DNA of 64,000 nucleotides from Ascarosepion bandense (taxonomy: Eukaryota; Mollusca; Cephalopoda; Sepiida; Sepiidae), in NCBI GenBank assembly GCA_037127315.1, contig JBBBDQ010001456.1, forward strand, positions 2,385,501-2,449,500. Reading direction: 5' to 3'. The position numbers and the translations under genes were made by a program. How positions within the stretch are numbered: position 1 is the first letter of the stretch; each line of letters begins with the position of its first letter. Below, piece after piece: positions 12,001-24,000 of this stretch. Under the pieces are notes generated by a model. It made no database searches. It worked only from the letters and a program-made list of their open reading frames with translations, and had not been told where the DNA came from.

Positions 12001-15000
12001 GTAACTTCTTGAAAGGAAAATTATGTAAACAATTTTTAGTATAAGTATTTTTCTGTTTTAACATACTGTATTTAGCTAGGTTTATATGAACTTACTGAAA
12101 TTTTTTGCAATTTTGGGGATTGTCTTGTATTTTCATCTCTCATTCAGAACCACTGAAATATGACAATTAGGTATAAAAATGACTCCATGAGTTCCATTTA
12201 CAAACTGGCAATTATTAAAAATTTTTAACAGTGTTTAAAGTGACCAAAATATTTAGCACTGTGCTGTGTTTCTCATTTCTATAAGTATTATATTTAGTGG
12301 ATGTATATGTTTGAATAGACATCTGTTTTTTAAACCAAATTATTATCTACTGACTTATTTTTTATCTTTAATAAAGAAAATATGCTCTTTGAGGCTTGAA
12401 GCTACATCCCACCTTATATAAACCACTATATAATCCAAAATGCTTTCAAACCTCTGGCTATAAAGCACTTCTCAGCAAGTTACTCCTATGAGGAAAGAAC
12501 ATCTCTGTTAAGGTCTTATCTATTAACTTTATTTTCATCTCTGAAACACAAAGAAAGTCATTTCTAAGGAATTTTAATTCAACATTATTTCTCATTACAT
12601 TTGGGAGAAAGTCTTTTGCGGTCAGGTGAGTATCATTGCACATCTTTAGAGAGTTGAGATTTCTGAGAAACATTATAAGCATTCTAACATTCAGAAGGAA
12701 TACTGTATAGCTCCAGAGCTTTAGGGAAATCAGTTAGGCTCTGAACAGAAGTGTTCAGAATTGTGTGAAATGATTTGTACAACTGATCTTCAACATCTTC
12801 TGTTGTAATGGCTTTCAATTTATTTATTTGATAGCTTCATTCCTTAGGCCAATAATACAGTATTCACAGATACTAATACTTCCTTAGTTTGGAGCTATTT
12901 TTTACATTTAAAATAGCTGGAAAATTGTTTAATCCTGAAAATTTAATAGTTTTTGTCTGAAAATGTTTTTCGCCTTACATATCTTCAAGTTAAATTTTTT
13001 TTGTTTGGATGAAAAAAAGAAGTTACTATAAACTAAAATTGACTTCTGGTGATCTTGGATGTCAGCAGCACCTCTCCTCTCTTATTGTTTTCTGCTCTTA
13101 ATTTATGTTACTTTGGCAGTAACATAAATCATAAGAGCCACAAACTATTCTATTTCAAATGACCTCTAGTGATATCAGTTGGACCATCCTAACATTTGTG
13201 AGAACCAAACAATCTTTTTGTACTTTATAACAAACTAAATATCTCTGTCCATTTTGCTAGAAATTATTTCATTTAGCTAAAGTAGTTAGTTCTAATTAGG
13301 TTAAGCATTTTGTAGATTTAGTATTCAAAAAAGTTTACTGATTGAATTATTTTCATTTTTTGTAGTGGGGATGAATACCACACATTGTATTTTGATGGCT
13401 CAATTATATACCCAGGGAAAATGTCATGGAATTCATCCTTTTATTGTCCAAATTCGAAGTCTAGAAGATCACATGCCACTACCAGGTTTTGTTTTGCCTA
13501 TTTTCTTATTTAATTTCTCATACTAATTACTATAGATGTATACCATTGTCATAATTTCACTGTCATAATCTAGTTAATATAGATGTATACCATTGTCATA
13601 AGGTAGTGCCTAAAATAAAAAGAATCTCAGAAGAACCTGTTAGTGAAATTTAATTATAATTATAAAAACATAACAACCAACTGTGCCTTCAGAATTTAGA
13701 AGATAGTGCATTCAAACACAAAAAATTAACATTTTGTTGCACAAAATTTAACTGATTTTCATTTAATGTTCATAAAGAATTCACAAATAGTTAATTCATA
13801 AGAAAACAATTTTTGAAGACTATAATGTGTTTATTAAGAACCTACTTCAGAAATAGTGAGGTGTACTTTATTCCCCCTCGAGATAGGGTTTACCATACCA
13901 GATATTTCTACTATTTTCTTTAGTTATATCGTTATCGTGTTCCTCAAGTTTGACTTTTAATTGATAGCTGTTTTTCATGTTATAAATGTCCTATCTTACT
14001 TTTCTCTCATAAAACGCCAACTCTGATAAAAAGCTTTCAAAGGATAGACTTACTATTAAATAACATTTTAATCAAATTTTTAGGAATTAAAAAAAATATT
14101 TTATTGCATTATTTTATGTCTTTTAATTTCTTGACTTATTCAAATGTCAGTTTTGAGTTCCAAATGTTCAATCAATCTTCTGGCATTCTGACATCAACTC
14201 CAGTCTTACTAACCCTTCAAGTATTGATATTGACCACTTTGTGTAGCCCTGCTCTATAACTACAATATCAAGATACAGATATTAATCCATCAATAAGAAA
14301 AAATAACTTGATTGTTAGTTTCATCAAAATTTGTTTGAATAAATATTTTATTGCCACACCTAACATATGCATGCATTCACAACTGTGTTTTGAAAAGTTC
14401 ATGGACTGACCACATTTTAATATTTGGTCAGATTTTGGGAAGTGGGTGTAGCTCTGAACTTATCACAGAGTCTATTTATTGAATATCTTTTAGCACTATA
14501 CCCCCACTCTAATTTTCTAACTAACTTTTACTAGTTTGAACTTTAAACTTACATTAAGATTAATTCTGTTGTCATGGTGTTAATATGTCCCCAAGGAATA
14601 TTTTTATTATGAATCACAGAATTTCTGTGCCCAATTCACTTGATGTGACCAATTGTTGTTAATCTTTATCATTCTCAGTATTAAAATTGATCATTTTATG
14701 GATCACACACACACATTTTTAAAATATTAATAAATATTATAAATTAAATAATTATAAAATTCATGTAATTGATAATTTATTATAAAAAAAAATTAAAACT
14801 AAAATTTAAAATCTCATGTTAAAACTAATAAGAAAATATTGAGTTTGTCATCCTAACTAAAAATCTTTCTATCTAGGTTTATTTTTTAATTTAAAAAAAA
14901 TCTTCAAAGATGACCATAGAAGTTTTATTTTCCATTGTTTTCATTTTTAGGAGTGACACTCGGAGATATTGGTCCTAAAATGGCTCTTAATGTAATTGAT

Positions 15001-18000
15001 AATGGCTTTTTTTATGTTGACCATGTACGTATTCCACGTAATCATCTATTAATGAAACATTGTCAGGTAAGTGTCATATTATTCACTTAATATTTGTTTA
15101 TTTAGCTAAGAAATATTTTTCCATATTCTAACAAGAGAAAAAAATGTTGCCATTTTGCAAATGATCACATGTAGGATAACTCTATAATGGTATGGGGCTG
15201 AGGGGTTAAAGTGAACAGTTGATTTGCCCATGCCAAGAAGATTAATGAAGGATGATAATGACAAAGAAATACACAAGTAAATTTTAACAAGATAAGGAAT
15301 TTATTTACCAATTTACTCACTTGAACTTGTGTAAGTAGCTCATTTCAGGAAAGTAAATGACAAATTTTAAAGGCTATAGTTTTAATGAAGTGTCATGAAG
15401 AGAAAATGTTCATACAACAGATTATACACTGCCGATCAAAAATTTAAGACCACTTAAAAATCTTTAAAAAGAAATTTGTTTTTACGGATAGATTTTAAAC
15501 TTCTCCCACTTAAGGTTACCAATACTACAATCTAAAAGGTTATGGAAACAAAAAGCTACATTCCAAACATTTTATTTAGAAATTTACATTTTTATAAAAT
15601 GAAGCGATTTATGCATGATCAAAATTATAAGACCAGGGGTATAAATTGTTAGATCTATGGTAATTCCAATGTTTTTAGTTCACTTAGAGATTAGCAATCA
15701 CTGCATAAAGGTGTTACCATGCCTAAAGCAAGCAAACTTACCAAAGTTACGTGTTCTCAAATTCTAGAATTCCATAAGCAAGGTTTGTCACAGCGGGTAA
15801 TCGCAGCAAAACTGTGATTTGCAACTTTCTAAAGAACAGTGAGAATTATGGAAAAGCAAAATCCTCTGGTAGGCCCCAAAAAATTTCTCCTGCATTGAGT
15901 AAGAGAATAAGACTGGTTGTTATGAAAGACGAGGGACTTTCTTCTTGTCAAATTGAGGCAGTCACAGAAGCTGATTGCAGTCCTGTAAACCATCAGATGA
16001 CACTTACGACAAAAAGGCATGTTAAATAAAAAGCGTAAACAAATTCCTCGGCTGCTTCCATGTCACAAGGTGCACACTTAAAGTTTGGTCGTAAATACCA
16101 AACATGGGACATTGAGAAATGGAAGAAAGTCCTGTTTTCTGATGAGAAAAAATTTAATCTAGATGGTCCTGATGGCTTCCAACGATATTGGCATAAAACA
16201 TGCCTCCTGAAATTTTCTCCACACGTCATAGTGGTGGAGGGTCCCTAATGGTATGGGGTGCCTTTTCTTACAGAGGTACGATGGAGCTCCAGGTGGTGCA
16301 GGGTCGTCAGACAGTGGCTGGTTATGTTAGCATGCTACAAAAAGCACCTTTGATGATGGAGGGCCATCGTTTGTGTGGGGATGGATGGTTATTCTAACAG
16401 GATAATGCTGCAATCCACGCTGCAAGACTGACCTTGACCTTTCTACAAGAAAATGGTGTCCATCTCTTGGGACATCCTGCATGCTCACCAGACTTGAACC
16501 CAATTGAAAATGTTTGAGGATGGATGACAAGAGATGTTTATCAAAATGGCAAACAATATTCAACAAAAAATGAACTTCGTGAAGCCATCTTTAGAAGCTG
16601 GAGCAACATGCCCTGCACCTTTATGGAAACACTTATTTCTAGCATGCCCGACAGAATTTTTGAAGTCATCTAAAGCAGTGGAGGTAGAACTCATTATTAA
16701 ATTTGGTTTTTGAATGTTTTCATACACTTTTCATACACTTTTTGTACAATTTCGTAGAATTTTTGTCTCTGGTCTTATAATTTTGATCATGTGTAAATCG
16801 TCTCATTTTATAAAAATGTAAATTTCTAAATAAAATATTTGGAATGTAGCTTTTTGTTTCCATAACCTTTTAGATTGTAGTATTGATAACCTTAAGTGGG
16901 AGGAGTTTAAAATCTATCTGTAAAAAAAAATATCTTTTTAAAGATTTTTAAGTGGTCTTAAATTTTTGATCGAGAGTGTATGATCAACAGAAAATATTAA
17001 AAATGTTTAAAACAATGGTAAGGAAGTTTGTTGCTTACTAAAGGGATATACAGTTGCATACATTCAAAAGTAGATGAAGAGAGATAGTTTGAAATACTTA
17101 GCTTTCTTGGAGTGTTGAAAGAAAATTCTTTGAAGTGGCACATGCTTGGTCAAAAGCTGATAATATAATTAATTAGTAATTTTACACTGGCAAAAACTTC
17201 AACATTGGATGCAGTGAACAGAAATGTAACCACTATTTACATTATTCAGACTATTGTCCTCATCTTTGTTGCCATTTGTACAATGTTTCGGCCATTGTAT
17301 GCCCTGCCTTTCTTTAGGTGCTAGATGAGGACAGTAGACCAAATAATGTGAATAGTGTAAATACTAACTCATCTCAGAAATATAGATAAATACAGAAATG
17401 TAACCATTCACACTTTTCTTAATTTCATTGTTTTCCTAATTTTATATAAAAAAAGAATTTGGCATAGGCTTGCTTCTTTCTTTCTGCTAATTTCTGTGGA
17501 GGAAAGGTTTTCAGTGGTTCAAAGAAAATTTCCATCTTTTTCCTCATTCCTCTGAATTTGAAGGGAGTGGGTAAATGGAGTTATTATTTTACACTCATTA
17601 CACCTCTCACCCATTACTGCATCCGGCAGCAAGGTCTCTGATTGGGAGGTTGTGAGGAGCATGGAACCACCTCTTAATTGCTGTTCTCAGGTCCACCCTG
17701 ACCCGGAGTGGTAGTACCTGTTAGGGTCCCAGCTATGGGCAAATAGTTACCCACCACCCAAACTGGGGTCAAAACACTATGAAAGTATACAAATACACTT
17801 TTATTGAAATATATGCATAAAAATAGGCTTTTATAGAAAAATATACATTTATGAAGAAAAAATTATTACCATTACACATTTTTGAAGGGAAAAATTATTC
17901 TCAGCAAAACATTTTTGAATACAAAACTGGAAGACATTTTCAGTTTTCTAAAATAAAAAGAATAAAAACAAAACAATTTTCTTTAGATTCTGACTAAATC

Positions 18001-21000
18001 AGCCTTCTCACTATAACTGAACATTTAAGAAAAAACCTTAAAAACTCACCTTTTTGGCATTAAATAACCGATGGAGGTTGATATGTCATTAAACAAAATT
18101 CAAACTCTCACCCATTCCATCAGAAAACAATTATTTCCTGGTATTTTGAATATTATTGGGATTTGATTATTTTTTCTTAATTTACTTGGTTCAGGGGAAA
18201 TTGAGTATAAATCCTTTCAAATTAGAAGAATCTGCTTGTCTTTAAAATCAGCATTGTCAAATTATAAAATGATAATTATAAAACCTGCAGATTTCTTTAA
18301 TTGGCTGAATATATACAGTAACCTGCTACCTACCATTAATTTGGACAGAGAAATTTTCAACTATGAACTTGTAGAGATGAGTTTTATTTGCTCGGGTTTT
18401 TGTTTTTATCTGAGTGTTGAGATTCCAAACATTTAAGGACACATTTTTAAATGAAACATAAAAAAGATTATTCTTCAAAGGAAAAGTAGAAGTAGAACAT
18501 CAGTTGAAAGAACATATATATATTCTTATAAAATATACAATAAGATCAAAATGTTCAATTTTCTTTGCAATGAAGTTTGTTTTATCAAGTAATTATGTAT
18601 TCTTGGAACTGTGAGAACAGAATTCAGAATTGTTTTGAACCCTGAGAAGCCATATGCATCTATCTTTTATCTGTTAAAGGGATCTAAAATCCAGTTTCAC
18701 ATAGAAGTGCAAACTTTTGAATTGGTCAGAAAGTTATTTCATGCTGGCTTGCAAAAATCTTTTTTTAAAATTTGTGAAAGTTATTATTTTCTAAGTGGTC
18801 TAAAAATAACATGGTCAGTCTACAACTATATCTACTATGTATTTTGGGGTATTTGCCCTAGTAATTATTGTTTATTAAACACGCCTTCTGATGGAATTTT
18901 ATTGAAAATATTAATAACTAACAGGGCCCATGTAAATGGTTATGAGTTGAAAAGTACAAAGTACATTTATTCATGTATCCATGTAATGGATACATGAATG
19001 TTTTTAATGTTGTACTGTACTTTTCAACCCATGACCATTTGCAGATAATTATCAGAAAATGACATTCTCTTAAAGAGGTAAGGTAGGAAACATGATTCAA
19101 CTCTTCACTACAAACAACTGCCTTTTCTCTAAGATGCTTCCCTTCAACACCACTCTCTGATTTTAATTTCAAAAGGTTACTTGCAGTTCAACAGATCATT
19201 AGGTCATGAAACCTGATTTAATCTCTCATGATAAATAACTATATCTTAGATGACTCCCACCAATCTTTCTCTGTATCACATTCTTTTTATCTCACTGTGT
19301 TTCTTTCTCTTTTAATATATCAATCTCTTTTGCCCATCACCTTTTAAATCTATACCCCCAATTTTTTCTTAGTATTTGTCTTCTATGTCTTTTTGAAGAA
19401 ATGTAAATGTATGTTACTATAATTTTGAAAAGAGTCATTAGTATTGCAACAGAATGTTTGGACAAAACTTTTGTGCAGCTAATGTTGTTAGCACAACATT
19501 TTGGTCTATTTTTCAGCTTTCTTCAATTCTATCAATTTAAGGAAAGAAAAATTCCTTTAGAATGAATAAGCCAAAATAACACCATAAAAATACAAAGAAT
19601 GAGTTCAATTTTCTAAATAAAATATAAATAATATTTGCTTTATTTTGGTATTGATGACGTTATTTTCTTTTTCAAAACAAAATCAATTTATTTAAATTTT
19701 ATTTTCATTCAGTTACAAAAGGATGGTACGTATATTGCAAATGAGAATACTAAAGTTTTCTATGGTTCTATGATGTATGTGAGAGCTGTGATAATCCTCG
19801 ACAGTTACCATAAACTTGCTTCTGCAATTACCATAGCTATACGTTACAGTGCTGTTCGGAGACAAACAGTATTATATCCAAAGTAAGTAATTTTTATATT
19901 TTTTTTCAATATTTTTTGCATTTAAAAAAAATTACAAAAAAAGTTAAATTATTCTTTAACAAAAAGTAAACTTAACATTTTTTTTTAAATCATGATTTCA
20001 GTTTCAGAGCTGGTAGTTTTTTATAGTCATTCATAAATCAGAAAGTCCACATCAATATTGCAAATGAACCACATACTTCTTTATAATCTTTTTTATACAT
20101 CATAAACTTATCCACATCAATGCTGAAAATGAACCACATATAAAAATTTTCATTTCTAGGAAATCCAAGCTCCTGTGCCAGACACAAAACTTTAAAACTG
20201 TGTGAAATTCTAAAAGGAAAACACATTTATTTACAGTCTACCATTATGAAAAAGAGTACAAACAAAATTTGCATAAAAGTTTCTTTTTGTGTGCCTATTA
20301 CGATAACAATTTATGATAAAGAATGACCAATGAAAAATGGAGAAAAAAAATTACAACTCAGGAAAAAACAAGTATTTTTAAAAATGACGAAAAGAGAAAA
20401 CAATAAGGCAATAAAAAAGAAAAGTGCAACCCCTTTGAGAAAACAAAAAAGCCGCTTGCAAACTGCCCCACAGGTATCTCTGGGACACAGTAATTTTGTT
20501 TTAATCCCTTTTTACACAGTTCATTCTTGAAAAAATTTCTCAGAAATCTTTTTGTTTTGGGCTGTCCAACATCAGGAGAATTTTCACTGGAACCTCAAAT
20601 TTCTGGCTGGTAACTTTGTTGATGTTCTTTTGATGTCGACCTGTCTGTCAAAAGTTCTTCATCCCCGACTGTCAAGTCAAAAGTTCTTCATCCCCGACTG
20701 TCAAGTCAAAAGTTCTTCATCCCCGACTGTCAAGTCACAAGTTCTTCTTCTCCGACTGTCAAGTCACAAGTTCTTCTTCCCCGACTGTCACAAGTTCTTC
20801 TTTCCCCGACTGTCACAAGTTCTTCTTTCCGCGACTGTCACAAGTTCTTCTTTCCGCAACTGTCACAAGTTCTTCTTTCCGCGACTGTCACAAGTTCTTC
20901 TTTCCGCGACTGTCACAAGTTCTTCTTTCCGCGACTGTCACAAGTTCTTCTTTCCGCGACTGTCACAAGTTCTTCTTTCCCCGACTGTCACAAGTTCTTC

Positions 21001-24000
21001 TTTCCCCGACTGTCACAAGTTCTTCTTCCCTGACTGCGTGGCTGTCAAAATGTCTTTTTTCCCTAACTGCCTGGCTGTCAAAAGGTTTTTTTTTCCCCCA
21101 GCTGTCAAAAGGTTTTTTTTTCCCCAGCTGTTTTTTTTCCCCTGGCTGTTAAAAGGTTTTTTACCCTGGCTGTCAAAAGGTCTTTTTTCCCTGGCTGTCA
21201 AAAGGTCTTTTTCCCCCGGCTGTTAAAAGGTCTTTTTCCCCCGGTTGTTAAAAGGTCTTTTTCCCCCGTTGTTAAAAGGTCTTTTTCCCCCCGGTTGTCA
21301 AATCAGATTTCTGAACTTCATCTTACTTTACTGATTTCATTCTTATATGACTTTTACATATGCATGAAAATGGAATATTGCTATATCCTATAGCTTAGTA
21401 ACAATCTAGGAAGAATTGCTTATTTTTTCTTTTCATTGTAGACATATTTTCAGTCCTTTTTTAACAGTTTGCATCATTCTTTCTGCTAATCCATTTGATT
21501 GCGGATGGTATAGTGGGGTTTTATATAGTTTCCATAAAATTTTGTTCAACCATTAGCATATCTCCTTGACACAAAACTCTGGGGTGTTGTTGGATATGAG
21601 TGTTTTTGTAATTTAATTTCTTGGAAATATAATTCTTAATGCTTGTTTCATAATTGAACTTTCTTTGTTAAAGAACATGTATTACTTCTGAACAGACTGA
21701 ATAAGCTTCCAACAGTATTAGTAATAATACCACTCCATTAACATGAGCATGATCCATGTTTATTCTGTCCCAAGGTTGAAATTCTTTAGGCTGTGTATGT
21801 GATTTTGTCTGTCTGAATTTTCTTTTTTACACCTTTTATTCTTATACATCTGTAGAATAGCTGAACCACCATGCCTCTAGCCTTAACCTTCTTTGTGTAG
21901 ACATTATTTTGCGATAAACATTGTCATGTACGCCTTTTATAAATTCATAATCCAAGATGCAAACAAAGATAGAAACAAAAAAAAGAAACAGAACCTAAGT
22001 GAAACCAGTGAAATTAAAAAAGAACAAATTTAAGGTCTATTGACTCTGGTGAACCTGCCAAAGCCACCTCAGTTTCAGCTTTTAATTAAGTAAGTGTATA
22101 ATTTTTGAAGAATGTGTATTTTGAGCATTTTTGTAAAAAGAATTTTATTGTATCTTAAGATTTTTTGATTATTGAAAGTTTGTTGAATAGTTTATATCTT
22201 TTTAATTTTCATTTCTAATTTTTGAATTGTTACAAAAGGAAAATTTTGTGCTAACTTATTTTGTGCTAACTTATTTGCTAACTTTTTTGTTGTATTATTT
22301 TTATGTTAAAATAATGTTTCTTTGAAATTTCACATTATTGGAGTTTTGAGTTTTGTTTATTTTTTGTATGCACCTAATTTACCATTCGAGATAATAGTGG
22401 TGGCATGTGCCTCCCATTCTAATCCAGAAAAAAATTCTTTCATAGTTTTATTAATAAAAAAAAAAAAAAAAAAAAGGAGGTATCTATCATAGGAAGCTAA
22501 TTTTATATTTCTCACGTTTATTAAAGCCAAGACATTATTTCTTCTTCATGATTATGACTTGGCTTACGACCATATCACGTTGAATACACTGGTTCTCGCT
22601 CTATCACCGAAGTTAAGCAACGTTGAGCCTGGTCAGTACTTAGATGGGTGACCGCTTTGAAATACCAGGTGGTGTAAGCGTGTAGTGATGGATGTGTGTT
22701 GTGGTGCAGTAGATATTGGCTCGGAAAGAGAAATGGGTGAGCTGAGTTCAAATTCCAGTTGAATACCCTGCATTCACTTAAGCACTGGTACTTTTGGGAA
22801 AGGTATTAATCCATCCCTTCCCTCCAGTTATGGGTTAAATAACAGGGTAGGACTTGGGGACCTTGCCCTTAAAAACAAATCCCAATGAATCTTGATATTT
22901 GAAAAAGAAAAAATATTACCAGACACAAAACTTATATAAAAAAAAACAACAATAAATTGTTGAAAGAAAAAGATATTACCAGCAATAAAATAAACAAAAA
23001 AAATTTAGTTGGCAATAAATGACCTGCCGAGGTTGATATGGCATAAAAACAAAACAACCAAAAAAAATTATTATGACTTGAAAATCGATATCACTAGTTT
23101 TGTTTAATGATTCATTTTAACTTTTTAAAGTTATTCATAATGTTTCAATCAGTTGCTTTTAATTTCTATTGAGTGAATGTTTCTTTTATAATGTATGAAG
23201 CAAAACAGTCTTTACTTAGTAACTCAAAATGAACCTCATCAGTTCATACCCTCAGTTGTTGCTGAACAATTATCAAGCTTCCTTTAAGAAATTATTTTAA
23301 TACTTCATAATCAACATTAAAACTAATTTGAGTATTTAATTTCTAGCTACTGAAATGAAGCCACCAACTTTATAGATTTTGATAATTCTTCAAGCTAAAG
23401 CTTTGATTTTTTTTTCCAATTTTTTATTTCTACAGTTACTCTAATCTTCTTTTTCAGCAAGAATGAGGAGCAAATACTAAACTTTCAAACCCAGCAGTAC
23501 AAACTATTCACAGTCTTGAGTAAAGCATTTGCCTTTTTTTTCACTGGCTCTTGTGCAATTGCTGCCTACCAAGAAGTTTTCAATGCTAGCAATGAAGAAA
23601 AAGAGCAACAGTTTCAGTCAGTAAGTTAATGTTTATATATTAAGTGTTTTAGTTGTTATAAGAATGAAGTGTTAAGAGAGAAATGATAAAATTTTGGTTT
23701 CTTTGTTATTATTTATTTCTTTTCTTACATCCTATTTGTGAAGCTTTCTGATTGATTGAACTATGGCTTTGTGTTTCTGATTGATTGAACTATGGCTTTG
23801 TGTTTCTGATTGATTGAACTATGGCTTTGTGTTTCTGATTGATTGAACTATGGCTTTGTGTTTCTGATTGATTGAACTATGGCTTTGTGTTTCTGATTGA
23901 TTGAACTATGGCTTTGTGTTTCTGATTGATTGAACTATGGCTCTTTGTGTTTCTGATTGATTGAACTATGGCTCTGTGTTTCTGATTGATTGAACTATGG

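Larger units (their letters stand above)
15427..16978 (+). mobile_element. Tc1-type DNA transposon with long terminal inverted repeats
   Basis: The 1552 bp element starts CACTGCCGATCAAAAATTT and ends with the inverse, and it has TA on each side (15425-15426 and 16979-16980) as expected for Tc1/mariner target duplication. The inverted repeats are about 230 bp long and well matched. A degraded DD34E transposase gene lies between them. A truncated relative is at 57430. Confidence 0.93.
16979..19712 (+). other. ACOX intron between the Tc1 element and exon d
   Basis: Besides the foldback at 17228, the retroelement tail at 18056 and the palindrome at 18931, this stretch has no supported gene. The section 17590-17780 is richer in GC and looks like decayed retroelement sequence leading to the 18056 tail, but I could not classify it. 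Confidence 0.5.
22562..23067 (+). mobile_element. Composite SINE: 5S rRNA-like head plus tRNA-like unit
   Basis: A 118-nt 5S rRNA-like head is followed at once by a tRNA-like unit with A and B boxes. After it come a unique body (CAGGGTAGGACTTGGGGACC) and an A-rich stretch. The end at 23011-23067 is the tail shared with 18056 and 59849. A 5S-plus-tRNA head is known from AmnSINE1 in amniotes; the relation to that family is not established here. Confidence 0.7.

Noticed and set aside
20552..21226. 224-codon open frame, Phe/Pro/Ser-rich
   Set aside because: It is only the minisatellite read in one frame; it has no domain, and the frame depends on repeat length.
22562..22679. Functional 5S rRNA gene
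   Set aside because: Several substitutions, no T-run terminator, and fusion to a tRNA-like unit and tail fit a SINE head better.
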